This document shows positions 45,469 to 53,993 of a stretch of 64,000 nucleotides of DNA, piece by piece (the first letter of the stretch is position 1; every line of letters starts with the position of its first letter). A model generated the notes under the pieces. That model was not told the origin of the DNA. It saw only the letters and a program-made list of their open reading frames with translations, and searched no databases. Where the stretch lies: positions 598,501-662,500 of the forward strand of contig NZ_CP022203.1 of NCBI RefSeq assembly GCF_002305895.1. Reading direction: 5' to 3'. The translations under genes and the position numbers were made by a program. Origin of the DNA: Corallococcus macrosporus DSM 14697 (GTDB taxonomy: Bacteria; Myxococcota; Myxococcia; Myxococcales; Myxococcaceae).

Positions 45469-46935
45469 CTACAGGTAGGGCGACAGCAGCCGCGCCAGCC
45501 CATCCCGCAGCCGGACGGGAAGCGGGCGCGCGTCCACCTGGGCGATGGTGAGCGGTCGCGCGTGGCGCAGCCGCGCCGCGACGACGCCCTCCAGCGCCGA
45601 GGCCAGCGCGGCGTCGTAGCACTCCACGTTGAACTCGAAGTTGAGCCGCAGCGAGCGCGGGTCCCAGTTGGCCGAGCCGATGAGCGACCACACGCCATCC
45701 ACCACCATCAGCTTCGTGTGGTCGAAGGGCGGGGCGGTGAGGAAGATGCGGCAGCCGGGCCGCAGCACCTGCCAGAGCTGCGCGTAGGTGGCCCACTGCA
45801 CCAGCGGCAGGTTGCCCTTCTCCGGCAGCAGGATGTCCACCTGGACGCCGCGCAGCGCCGCCACGCTCAACGCGGTGATGAGCGCCGCGTCCGGGAGGAA
45901 GTAGGGCGTGACGATGCGCACCGACGCGCGCGCGGTGGCCAGCGCGCCCAGCAGCACGGTGCGCAGCGACTCGAAGTCCTCGTCCGGGCCGTCCGCGATA
46001 CCCCGGGCCAGCACGGTGCCCGCGGCGGCCAGCGGGGGAAACCACGCGGCGCCGCTCAGCCGCTCGCGCGTGGTGAAGGCCCAGTCCTCGGCGAAGGTCT
46101 CCTGGAGCTGCCCCACCAGGGGCCCGTCCACGCGGAAGTGCAGGTCCACCGCGGCGTGCTCACCGGGCCAGAAGGCCTTGCGGATGTTCATGCCGCCGGT
46201 GAAGCCCACGCGCCCGTCCACCACCAGCAGCTTGCGGTGGTTGCGCAGGTTGGCGAAGGGCAGCCGGTAGGGCATCAGCGAGGGCAGGAAGCGCGCGGCG
46301 CGCACCCCCGCGCGCCGCAGCCGGCCCAGGATGGGCGGCCACGTGTAGCGCGAGCCCACCGCGTCCACCAGCACCCGCACCTCCACGCCGCGCCGCACCG
46401 CCGCGCCCAGCGCCTCCACGAAGCGCCGGCCCGCCGCGTCATTGTCGAAGATGTAGCTGCACAGGGTGATGGAGCCGCGCGCCGCCTCAATCGCCTCCAG
46501 CATCGCGGGGTAGGCGTCCTGGCGGGACTCCAGCACGGTGATGCGGTTGCCCGGCAGCAGCGGCCGGCCCACCACCGCGTCGCCCAGCCGGACCAGGGGG
46601 GCCAGGGGCGCCGCCTCCGGGTGGGGCTCGCTCAGGCGCTCCGCCTTCATGGGGGCCACTTCGGGCGCTGGCAGGAAGCGGCCGTGCTCCTGTTTCAGCA
46701 TCAACGACCGGGCCTTGCGCCGGATGCGGTTGATGCCCAGCAGCACGTACAGCACCCCGCCCAGCACCGGCACCAGCCACGCCAGCCCCACCCACCCCAC
46801 GGCGGCGCGCACGTCCCGCTTGTGCAGCACCGCGTGCGCGCTGGTCAGCACGCTGATGAGGAGCGTCAGCGCCGCCACCACGTGGGGCCAGGCCACCTCC
46901 AACCACGCGGGGATGTCGAACGGGGGCAGGTCCAC
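45469..46935 (-). CDS. cls: cardiolipin synthase (phospholipase D family)
   Basis: 488 residues from GTG 46935. Two N-terminal membrane helices (~15-35 and ~46-66: 'VVAALTLLISVLTSAHAVL', 'AVGWVGLAWLVPVLGGVLYVLLG'), then two HKD catalytic motifs: 'NHRKLLVVDGRVGFTGGMN' and 'DHTKLMVVDGVWSLIGSANWD'. This is the classic bacterial Cls layout; it joins two phosphatidylglycerol molecules (or PG with another lipid) into cardiolipin at the inner membrane. Length is normal. It stands alone, convergent with the MBL gene. Confidence 0.92.
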   Translation of the reverse strand: MDLPPFDIPAWLEVAWPHVVAALTLLISVLTSAHAVLHKRDVRAAVGWVGLAWLVPVLGGVLYVLLGINRIRRKARSLMLKQEHGRFLPAPEVAPMKAERLSEPHPEAAPLAPLVRLGDAVVGRPLLPGNRITVLESRQDAYPAMLEAIEAARGSITLCSYIFDNDAAGRRFVEALGAAVRRGVEVRVLVDAVGSRYTWPPILGRLRRAGVRAARFLPSLMPYRLPFANLRNHRKLLVVDGRVGFTGGMNIRKAFWPGEHAAVDLHFRVDGPLVGQLQETFAEDWAFTTRERLSGAAWFPPLAAAGTVLARGIADGPDEDFESLRTVLLGALATARASVRIVTPYFLPDAALITALSVAALRGVQVDILLPEKGNLPLVQWATYAQLWQVLRPGCRIFLTAPPFDHTKLMVVDGVWSLIGSANWDPRSLRLNFEFNVECYDAALASALEGVVAARLRHARPLTIAQVDARPLPVRLRDGLARLLSPYL

Positions 46936-47483
46936 GGGAAGGTCCAGCGCTCCCGCCTATCACGCCCGGAAGCGCCCGGGCAGGCGCTCCGGACCCGGGG
47001 CGTCGGGAATCGACGCGGCACCCGGCGTACGGGGTTCCTTCCAGAAACGCGGCGAGCGGTGCGGCCCCGCTGAAGAATCGCCTCCACGTTGCACCGCCGG
47101 CGTTGATGCCGGCCGTATGTGATTGCATTATCCAATGACTGGCATTTTGCAACGGGCGTTTTGCGTCCCGTGGCGTGGGCCTGACCCATGGGCCGGTGCC
47201 TGATTCATGGACAGCCCTGTCTGCTTTTGGAGCGCTCCGCGCGAAGGGCGTGATTCCTCCGTGGCGCCGCGGCCTTGCCAGCGGCGGTGTCACAATCGTT
47301 TACGCTGTTTGTGTTCAAACTTGGAGTCCATGTTGTCCATTGAAGGCTTTGAATCCGGTTCTGTCCTCTGGGCGTCAGTCTGGCGCGGGAGTTGCTCAAG
47401 CCCGGAGCGCACCGTGCCGCATCAGGCGCCAGGCGCCGGACGGCGGGTGCGTCCCCCGAAGTGGTCGTCAGAGGAAAGTGAAG
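46936..47483. other. intergenic region between cls and the astacin-like gene
   Basis: Divergent promoter region of ~550 bases. The stretch 47105-47160 and the one around 47285-47355 are more AT-rich than their surroundings and may hold the promoters. I could not fix a -35/-10 pair or a sigma-54 site: TGGCATTTTGCA at 47140 has the wrong spacing. No RNA gene or small coding frame is convincing. Confidence 0.5.
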
Positions 47484-48314
47484 ATGCGCAAGTTCCGCTC
47501 CGTTGCACTGGTGGCTGGTGTGTCCCTTCTCGGTTCCGCGTGCGGTAGCTCGGAGGCCCCCGAGGCCGAGCAGCAGAAGCTGACGTGGGAGGCGTTCCGG
47601 GCGTCCGTGGTGGAGGACCCCGAAGGCAAGCTGATTTTCGACGGCGACATGGCGCTGGACAGCGAGGAGGAGCTGCGCGCCTTCTTCGACAACGCCATCG
47701 CGGCGGAGCTGGGCACGGCCCGGGGTGGCCTGGCCGTCTACAACACGAGCCCCACCAAGGCGGTCAGCGGCGACGTGAGGTGGAGCGCCACCCAGGCGCG
47801 GAACCTGACCTATTGCGTCAGCAGCACGTTCGGCGCCAACAAGACGGCGGTGGTGAACGCGATGAACGCCGCCACGGCGGCCTGGGAGGCGGCGGCGAAC
47901 GTCAACTTCACGCACCTCACCCAGTACGACTCGAGCTGCACCGCGTCGCAGGCGAACGTGCTGTTCGACGTGCGCCCCGTGAATGCGGGCGGCCAGTACC
48001 TGGCGCGCGCCTTCTTCCCGAACTCCGGGCGCTCCGGCCGCAACGTGCTGGTGGACGGCAGCGCCTTCGGCAACATCTCGCCCTGGACGCTGACGGGCAT
48101 CATGCGCCACGAGCTGGGCCACGTGCTGGGCTTCCGTCACGAGCACACCCGCTCCACGGGCAGCGGCTGCTACGAGGACAGCCAGTGGCGCGCGCTGACC
48201 AGCACGTATGACCGCTCGTCCGTGATGCACTACCCGCAGTGCAACGGCACCCAGACGCGCGACCTGGTGCTCACCAGCCTGGACCAGCAGGGCGCCCGCG
48301 CGCTGTACCCGTAA
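47484..48314 (+). CDS. astacin-like (M12A) zinc metalloprotease, lipoprotein
   Basis: 276 residues from ATG 47484 with AGAGGAAA just upstream; the frame's earlier starts lie in the promoter region. MRKFRSVALVAGVSLLGSAC gives a lipoprotein leader (Cys20). After a ~65-residue propeptide-like part, the catalytic domain opens with 'VRWSATQARNLTYCVSSTFG'. It carries the metzincin zinc motif 'IMRHELGHVLGFRHEHTR' (HExxHxxGxxHE) and the Met-turn 'YDRSSVMHYPQC'. Predicted secreted or surface protease, consistent with predation or fruiting-body remodelling in myxobacteria. Ends at a strong bidirectional terminator. Confidence 0.92.
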   Translation: MRKFRSVALVAGVSLLGSACGSSEAPEAEQQKLTWEAFRASVVEDPEGKLIFDGDMALDSEEELRAFFDNAIAAELGTARGGLAVYNTSPTKAVSGDVRWSATQARNLTYCVSSTFGANKTAVVNAMNAATAAWEAAANVNFTHLTQYDSSCTASQANVLFDVRPVNAGGQYLARAFFPNSGRSGRNVLVDGSAFGNISPWTLTGIMRHELGHVLGFRHEHTRSTGSGCYEDSQWRALTSTYDRSSVMHYPQCNGTQTRDLVLTSLDQQGARALYP

Positions 48315-48371
48315 TCCCTCTCAGGAACATGGGCACCCGTCCTGGCCGTGGCGCGGCCGGGGCGGCTGTCG

Positions 48372-48412
48372 GGCCGGAGGGCGCTTCCCGCGGGGGGACG
48401 CGCCCTCCGGCC
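48372..48412. terminator. bidirectional terminator between the astacin-like and DUF5335 genes
   Basis: A perfect 13-bp inverted repeat, GGCCGGAGGGCGC (48372-48384) and GCGCCCTCCGGCC (48400-48412), with a 15-base loop, placed between the convergent stops at 48314 and 48419. Very stable; no T-run, so Rho-independent release is probable but not certain. Confidence 0.65.
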
Positions 48413-48418
48413 GCATCG

Positions 48419-48799
48419 TCAGGAGGGCGCGCCGATGGAGGGCTCCTCGCCGGCGCGGGCCGGCTCGAAGTAGATGAGCGTCTTCACGTGGTCCGCGTCC
48501 TCGATGTCGAGGCACTCCAGCTCGCCGCTCTCGCTCTCGTCCGCGTAGATGTGGTCGGGCTTCAGGATGCGGTGTGTGACTTCGCCCCCCGGGCGGCCCA
48601 CGATGATTTCGACGGCGCCCCGGTCGCTCCCCTTTGGCTCCAGGCCAATCTCCACCAGCGGCAGCCGGCCGGCCAGCGGCTGGTCGCCGAAGTCCGCGCT
48701 CTCCGTCTCGATGCGCACCCAATGGTCGCGCTCCAGGTTGCTGAGCAGGGACAGGTAGTCCGCCCAGCCCTCCTTGGGTATCTCCCGAGTGTGATGCAT
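48419..48799 (-). CDS. DUF5335 family protein
   Basis: 126 residues from ATG 48799; GGAGGG eight bases upstream decides this start over the longer frame to 48892. The sequence 'TREIPKEGWADYLSLLSNLERDHWVRIETESADFG', 'PLVEIGLEPKGSDRGAVEIIVGRPGGEVTHRILKPDHIYADESE' matches the DUF5335 pattern, a small acidic alpha/beta protein of unknown function found in many soil bacteria. The family ending 'ADHVKTLIYFEP' is present. It follows the ClpX-like gene on the same strand after a ~135-base gap. Confidence 0.75.
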   Translation of the reverse strand: MHHTREIPKEGWADYLSLLSNLERDHWVRIETESADFGDQPLAGRLPLVEIGLEPKGSDRGAVEIIVGRPGGEVTHRILKPDHIYADESESGELECLDIEDADHVKTLIYFEPARAGEEPSIGAPS

Positions 48800-48934
48800 G
48801 GTGTCTGCCCTCCGGATTCCAGTGCCCAGCAGAACCGTAAGGCGTGTGCACGCGGGGTGTGGAGCGGGCCTGCTCCCCTGGCGTGTCGGCATCAGCGCGG
48901 ACGGGCGCTCCGGGCGCCGGCCGTCCCCGCGTGG

Positions 48935-50077
48935 CTACTCCAGACGGGCCTGGACCTCACCGGCCTGGAGCGTCAGCCGGAGCGTGGCGGCGGTGTCCCG
49001 CTGGCCGAAGTGCTCGTACGCCGCGCGCTCCAGCAGGGGGGCGAGCGTGGTGCGCAGCCCCCGGGCGCCCGTCTCCCGCTTGAGCGCGCGGGCCACCACG
49101 AAGTCCCGCACCTGGGGCTCCACGCGCAGCCGCAGCCCTTCCTGCTCGAACTCGCGCTCGTAGGCGCGCAGCACGTTCTGCTGGAGGATGTCGCCCAGGG
49201 TGGCCGCGTCCAGGGGGGCGAAGGAGACCAGCCGGTTGAAGCGGCCGATGAGCTCCGGGATGAAGCCGTAGCGCGCGAAGGCGGTGGTCTGTTCCAACTG
49301 CTCCTCCGTCACCCGCGAGGCGATGCTCTCCGCGCGCGCGGGGAGCGGCTCGCGGCCGAAGCCCAGGTGCTCTCCGCGAGCCAGTCCATCCGCGGTGGCC
49401 CCCAGGCCGCTGAAGGCGCCGCAGGCGATGAAGGTGAGGCAGCTCAGGTCCATGGTGGCGGGCCGCAGCCGGCTGGTGAAGCCGAAGTCGGGCGGGAAGT
49501 CCGCGGAGGGCGCGGACAACATGTGCAGCAGGCCGCGCTGCACGCCGAAGCCGCTGACGTCCTTCGTGGTCTGCTGGCCGGCGAAGCGGCTGTCGGAGCG
49601 GCTGGTGGCGAGCTTGTCGAACTCGTCCATGCACACCACGCCGCAGGCGGCCCAGCTCGCGTCCTGGTCCGCGGCCTCGTACAGGCGCGACAGCAGCGTG
49701 CTCACGTCGTCGCCCACGTAGCCCGTTTCGGAGAACTGCGTGGCGTCCGCCAGCACGGTGGGCACGGCGAGGATTTCCCGGAACAGCAGCTCCACGAGGA
49801 ACGTCTTCCCGGAGCCGGTGGGCCCCAGGAAGAGGCAGTTCTCCCGCGTGCCCGGCTCCGGGGGCAGGCCCTCCAGGTACAGGCGGCGGATGCGGCGCAG
49901 GTGCCGGTAGGCCAGCACGGACGCCGCGCGCCGCGCCTCCGCCTGGCCCCGGTATCCCAGGCCCGTCAGCCGCTCGTCGATTTCACGGGGCGACAGGACC
50001 TCGATGGCGGCGACGCGCGCGCGCACGTCGTCGGAGGGGTCGGGCAGCGGCTCCGGGCCAGGGTGGACGATGCTCAT
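48935..50077 (-). CDS. ClpX-like AAA+ ATPase without the zinc-binding domain
   Basis: 380 residues from ATG 50077 (GGAG nine bases upstream). The AAA+ core is clearly ClpX-type: Walker A 'LFLGPTGSGKTFLVELL', pore loop 'SETGYVGDDVSTLLSRLY', Walker B 'CGVVCMDEFDKLA', 'FIACGAFSGL' followed by 'LGFG' where ClpX has the ClpP-binding IGF loop, 'ARYGFIPELIGRFNRLVSFAPL' (arginine-finger region) and sensor 2 'ETGARGLRTTLAPLLE'. The N-terminal C4 zinc domain of true ClpX is missing; ~95 residues without Cys pairs replace it. Predicted unfoldase; ClpP partnership is possible through the LGF loop but adaptor use should differ. Confidence 0.88.
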   Translation of the reverse strand: MSIVHPGPEPLPDPSDDVRARVAAIEVLSPREIDERLTGLGYRGQAEARRAASVLAYRHLRRIRRLYLEGLPPEPGTRENCLFLGPTGSGKTFLVELLFREILAVPTVLADATQFSETGYVGDDVSTLLSRLYEAADQDASWAACGVVCMDEFDKLATSRSDSRFAGQQTTKDVSGFGVQRGLLHMLSAPSADFPPDFGFTSRLRPATMDLSCLTFIACGAFSGLGATADGLARGEHLGFGREPLPARAESIASRVTEEQLEQTTAFARYGFIPELIGRFNRLVSFAPLDAATLGDILQQNVLRAYEREFEQEGLRLRVEPQVRDFVVARALKRETGARGLRTTLAPLLERAAYEHFGQRDTAATLRLTLQAGEVQARLE

Positions 50078-50317
50078 GCCAGGGACTCCAATCAAAGGCG
50101 GGCGGCCGCCGGGGGGGCGCATCATCCCGGGGGCGGGCGGGGGGAACAAGGCGGGCCCCGGAGCAGAGGGGGGCCGGTGTCCGCGGAAACACCGTCCTCC
50201 GGTCCCCATTCCTCCGCGGCGCCGTGCCTACCCGTGAACATCCGCCGCGAGGCGGGCGCGCCCGGCCGCACGGAGTGCTCCTCAAGGGCAGGGGTGGCGC
50301 ATTACAGGGACACGCCC

Positions 50318-52177
50318 ATGAGTCCAACGGACGAGTCTGTGGCATCGCGGTCGAAGGCGCCTCTGCTGGGGGCATGGGTGGAGGCGGGCGAGCGGGTGCG
50401 CTGGCGCGTCTGGGCGCCGGGCCACCAGCGGGTGGAGGTGGTGCTGCACGACGCGCAGGGGAACCCCGGGCGCGCGCTGCCCATGACGCCGGAGCCCGGC
50501 GACTGCTTCGGCGCGGTGCTGGAGGGCCAGGGCGCGGGGCTGCGCTACAAGCTGCGCGTGGATGGGGAAGGCCCCTTCCCGGACCCCTGGTCGCGCTCGC
50601 AGCCGCAGGGCGTGCACGGGCCCTCCGAGGTGGTGGTGCCCGACTTCCCCTGGACGGACGCGGGCTGGAAGGGCGTGGCGCCCGAGTCGCTGGTCCTCTA
50701 CGAGGTCCACGTGGGCACGGCCACGCCCGAAGGCACCTTCGAGGCGCTCATCCCGCGCCTGGCCGGCCTCAGGGACCTGGGCATCACCGCGCTGGAGTTG
50801 ATGCCGGTGGCGTCCTTCCCGGGGCGGCGCAACTGGGGCTACGACGGCGTGGACCTCTTCGCGCCCTTGCAGGCCTATGGTGGTCCGGAGGGGCTGCGCC
50901 GGCTGGTGGACGCCGCGCACGCGCACGGGCTCGCGGTGCTGATGGACGCCGTCTACAACCACTTCGGGCCGGACGGGAACTACCTGCGTGTCTATTCACC
51001 GCACTACTTCACCGGCCGCCACCACACGCCGTGGGGCGACGCGGTGAACTACGACGGTGAGGGCAGCGCCCACGCGCGAGCCCAGGTGCTGGCCAACGTG
51101 GAGATGTGGATTGCGGACTACCACCTGGACGGCCTGCGCCTGGACGCGGCGCACGCCATCATCGACGACGGCACGCCGCACCTGCTCACCGAAATCGCCG
51201 AGCGCGCGCGGGCCTGCGCGCCGGGCCGGCGGGTGCATGTCATCGCCGAGGACGAGCGCAACGAGCGGCGCCTGCTGCGCCCCGCCTCGGAGGGCGGCCT
51301 GGGGCTGGACGGCGTGTGGGCGGATGACTTCCACCACCAGCTGCGCCGGGCCTTCGCGGGGGACAGCGAGGGCTACTACCAGGACTACACGGGCGGCACG
51401 GAGGACCTGGCGCGCACGCTGAACCAGGGCTGGTTCTACGAAGGGCAGGTGTCGAAGAACCTGGGCCACGCGCGAGGCACGAAGGCGGACGGGCTGGAGC
51501 CCTGGCGCTTCGTCCACTGCATCCAGAACCATGACCAGGTGGGCAACCGGGCCTTCGGCGAGCGGCTGGGGCACGACGTCACCCCCCAGGCCTTCCGCGC
51601 CATGAGCGGGCTGCTGCTCCTGTCGCCCTACACGCCGCTGCTCTTCATGGGACAGGAGTGGAACGCCAACACGCCCTTCCTCTACTTCACCGAGCACAAC
51701 GCGGAGCTGGGCAGGCTCGTCACGGAGGGCCGGCGCAAGGAGTTCGCCGGCTTCGCGCGCTTCGCGGGCGCCGAGGTGCCGGACCCTCAAGCGGAGGACA
51801 CCTTCACCCGCTCCCGGCTGGACTGGGCGGAGGCGGAGGAGCCCGGGCATGCGGGCGTGCGAGCGCTCTACCGGGCGCTGCTCCGGCTGCGCGCGACGGA
51901 GCCCGCCCTGCGGGAGACGGGCCGTGGCAGCTACGAGGCCCGGGCCCTGGGGCCAGACGCCCTGGTGCTCGAACGGCGTGGGGGCGGACAGCGCCTGCAG
52001 GTGGTGCTCTGCCTGCGCGGCGCGCTGGAATATCCGGTGCCCGCCGGCTCGGCGCTGGTGCTGTGGACCGAAGACGCCTGCTTCGGCGGCTCCGAAAAAT
52101 TGCAGCCATTGAACCAAGACACCGTACGGCTGAAGGGTTCGGCTCTGGCTGTGATAAGGCTTCCCTCGAAAGACTGA
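50318..52177 (+). CDS. treZ: malto-oligosyltrehalose trehalohydrolase (GH13)
   Basis: 619 residues from ATG 50318, with AGGGA eight bases upstream; the frame is open far upstream only as an antisense run over the ClpX-like gene. Releases trehalose from maltooligosyl-trehalose made by TreY. N-terminal E-set domain ('GERVRWRVWAPGHQRVEVVLHDAQG'), then the GH13 barrel: 'GITALELMPVASFPGRRNWGYDGVDLFAPLQAYGG', 'VLMDAVYNHFGPDGNYL', nucleophile in 'DGLRLDAAHAI', acid/base Glu in 'HVIAEDERN', 'IQNHDQVGNRAFGERLG'. The C-terminal beta domain is normal. No treY adjacent in this window. Confidence 0.93.
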   Translation: MSPTDESVASRSKAPLLGAWVEAGERVRWRVWAPGHQRVEVVLHDAQGNPGRALPMTPEPGDCFGAVLEGQGAGLRYKLRVDGEGPFPDPWSRSQPQGVHGPSEVVVPDFPWTDAGWKGVAPESLVLYEVHVGTATPEGTFEALIPRLAGLRDLGITALELMPVASFPGRRNWGYDGVDLFAPLQAYGGPEGLRRLVDAAHAHGLAVLMDAVYNHFGPDGNYLRVYSPHYFTGRHHTPWGDAVNYDGEGSAHARAQVLANVEMWIADYHLDGLRLDAAHAIIDDGTPHLLTEIAERARACAPGRRVHVIAEDERNERRLLRPASEGGLGLDGVWADDFHHQLRRAFAGDSEGYYQDYTGGTEDLARTLNQGWFYEGQVSKNLGHARGTKADGLEPWRFVHCIQNHDQVGNRAFGERLGHDVTPQAFRAMSGLLLLSPYTPLLFMGQEWNANTPFLYFTEHNAELGRLVTEGRRKEFAGFARFAGAEVPDPQAEDTFTRSRLDWAEAEEPGHAGVRALYRALLRLRATEPALRETGRGSYEARALGPDALVLERRGGGQRLQVVLCLRGALEYPVPAGSALVLWTEDACFGGSEKLQPLNQDTVRLKGSALAVIRLPSKD

Positions 52178-52222
52178 GAGACGCGTGCTGTTTCAGCGCG
52201 CGTTTCACCGTGGGGCGAGCGG

Positions 52223-52240
52223 GCATGTTTGAAAACATGC
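52223..52240. promoter_or_regulatory. AT-rich 18-bp inverted repeat, possible operator
   Basis: GCATGTTTGAAAACATGC: two perfect 8-bp arms around a 2-base centre. It lies in the 307-base gap between treZ and the secreted discoidin-domain gene, about 245 bases upstream of the latter's start. It stands out in GC-rich DNA and has the size and symmetry of a dimeric repressor site. The loop is too short for a good terminator. The remaining gap holds no coding frame I can support. Confidence 0.4.
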
Positions 52241-52484
52241 TCAAGAAATGCCGTGGGAATTCCATATCGACTCAAAGGGTATTTGGGCCCGCAGTCCGAC
52301 GTTGAGTCGGTAACACTCCTGGCCGCCTCTGGAGAAAGCCTCCGCGCGCAAGCGTGGGTGCCTGCTTTCGGGGCGGCTCGGGAATGGAAGTCCACGCGCC
52401 GCGGGGGGGAACGCGGCGCTCCGGTGGGGCTCCTTGCCTCGCCGGTGAGTCGCGGAAGCTCGCGGCCTCGCTTGAGGTAGTCAC

Positions 52485-53834
52485 TTGAATCGACAGCACT
52501 CGACTTCGTCCCTGGGGGGATGGAGGCGCTTTCGCACGTCTGTCACCGCGTTCTCGCTCGCTGTCGGCGCGTTCGCGACGCCCGCGCTGGCTGCTGGAGG
52601 CTTCGTCTCCGCCACCGCCAGCTCCTACGACGCACCCACCCCGCCCTCGATGGCGGTTGACGGCAACAAGGCCACGCGCTGGTCGGCCTCCGGCGCGGGC
52701 CAGTGGATTCGCGCCGACATGGGGTCGGTGAAGCCGCTGAACGGCCTGGACATCGCCTGGTTCCGTGGCAACGAGCGCATCAACCTCTTCGACATCGCCA
52801 CGTCGACGGACGGCACCACGTTCACCCGCGCCTTCGTGGGCATCTCCTCCGGGAAGTCGGCGGACTTCGAGCGCGTCACCTTCCCGACGGTGAACGCCCG
52901 CTACGTGCGCATCACCTTCTACGGCAGCACCCAGACGACCTGGGGCAGCATCACGGACATCGCCGCCCTCTCCGGCTCCACCCTTCCGGACCCCGAGCCG
53001 CAGCCGGAGCCCGAGCCGAATCCCGAGCCGCAGCCCGAGCCCGAGCCCGAGCCCACCCAGGACAAGTTCGGTGTGAAGATGCTCTACCCGACCCGGTCGG
53101 GCGGCGAGCAGTGGTTCCTGGCGGACAACGCGACGTCCGACAAGCGCTTCGACCCGCAGAACACCATCAGCCGCAACTCGGACGGCTCCTGGAAGATGAA
53201 GAACAGCAAGGTGCGCATGTCCGTGTTCACCTCCACGGGCTACAGCGCGTCCAAGATTCCGACGTATGACCGGGACGTGCTGGCCAGCCGGGGCTACATG
53301 CAGGCGGCGAACGACTGGCGGAACATCGAGATGACCGGCTTCATCAAGGTCAACTCCGTGTCCGACGTGTCGGACAACTTCGCGTGGTACGCGCGTGGCG
53401 GCAAGCACAACGACAACCACTCCGGGTGCGAGGGCAGCAGCTACAAGGGCTCGCTGCACTATGACGGCCGCGTGCGCTGGCAGAAGGAGACGTGGCACGT
53501 CTCCTATGACCAGTCGTCCTACAAGTCCGGCACCTCGGCGCTGCGGGGCCGCTGGGTGGGCTTCAAGTCGGTGATGCGCAACACCAAGGTCAACGGCAAG
53601 GACGCCGTGCGCCTGGAGATGTACCTCAACGAGAACGCCGACAAGAAGACCTGGAAGAAGGTCTACGACATGGTGGACTCGGGGAGCTGGGGTGGTGACG
53701 CCAGCCACTGCGGCGGCGGCGTGGATGCCATGCCCATCACCTGGGGCGGCCCCATCGCGGTGTTCCGCTGGGACAGCGCCACCGACGTGGACTTCAAGTG
53801 GCTGTCCGTGCGCGAAATCTCGCCGGAGCAGTGA
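52485..53834 (+). CDS. secreted protein with F5/8 type C (discoidin) domain and jelly-roll-like C-terminal domain
   Basis: 449 residues from TTG 52485; GAGG four bases upstream supports this rare start, and no ATG precedes the signal peptide (TSVTAFSLAVGAFATPALAA). Residues ~37-165 form a discoidin/CBM32-type domain ('VSATASSYDAPTPPSMAVDGNKATRWSA', 'QWIRADMGSVKPLNGLDIAW', 'ARYVRITFYGSTQTTWGSI'). A ~25-residue Pro-Glu linker joins it to a C-terminal ~255-residue domain with many Trp/Tyr/Asn ('NIEMTGFIKVN', 'FAWYARGGKHNDNHSGCEGSSYKG', 'WQKETWHVSYDQSSY'). This domain looks like a beta-jelly-roll carbohydrate-active module; I cannot assign an enzyme family or catalytic residues. Likely binds or degrades extracellular polysaccharide. 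Confidence 0.85.
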   Translation: MNRQHSTSSLGGWRRFRTSVTAFSLAVGAFATPALAAGGFVSATASSYDAPTPPSMAVDGNKATRWSASGAGQWIRADMGSVKPLNGLDIAWFRGNERINLFDIATSTDGTTFTRAFVGISSGKSADFERVTFPTVNARYVRITFYGSTQTTWGSITDIAALSGSTLPDPEPQPEPEPNPEPQPEPEPEPTQDKFGVKMLYPTRSGGEQWFLADNATSDKRFDPQNTISRNSDGSWKMKNSKVRMSVFTSTGYSASKIPTYDRDVLASRGYMQAANDWRNIEMTGFIKVNSVSDVSDNFAWYARGGKHNDNHSGCEGSSYKGSLHYDGRVRWQKETWHVSYDQSSYKSGTSALRGRWVGFKSVMRNTKVNGKDAVRLEMYLNENADKKTWKKVYDMVDSGSWGGDASHCGGGVDAMPITWGGPIAVFRWDSATDVDFKWLSVREISPEQ

Positions 53835-53858
53835 GCCGCTGACGGCAGTCCCCGCCCG

Positions 53859-53885
53859 CCCCGGTGCTCCCCTGGAGTGCCGGGG
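53859..53885 (+). terminator. hairpin terminator after the discoidin-domain gene
   Basis: A 12-bp stem with two G-T wobbles (CCCCGGTGCTCC at 53859-53870, GGAGTGCCGGGG at 53874-53885) and a 3-base loop, 25 bases past the stop. It is followed by CGCGGCATTTTC with a short T-run. Confidence 0.6.
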
Positions 53886-53946
53886 CGCGGCATTTTCAGC
53901 ACTTCCAATGGGGGCCATCAACACTGTCCGGCCCCCGGGGGGATTC

Positions 53947-53962
53947 CCCCTGTCGACAGGGG
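53947..53962. promoter_or_regulatory. 16-bp perfect palindrome upstream of the M20 peptidase gene
   Basis: CCCCTGTCGACAGGGG is fully self-complementary and ends 31 bases before the ATG at 53994, a position typical for an operator or a promoter-proximal binding site. No regulator gene is nearby to pair it with. Confidence 0.35.
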
Positions 53963-53993
53963 CCCCTCTCCCGTGTTCTGGATTCGGACCGCC

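Noticed and set aside
47140-47151. Sigma-54-type promoter TGGCATTTTGCA
   Set aside because: The distance between the GG and GC elements is too short for a -24/-12 promoter.
48239-50317. Long N-terminal extension of the treZ frame
   Set aside because: It runs antisense through the DUF5335 and ClpX-like genes; the GH13 enzyme begins normally at 50318.
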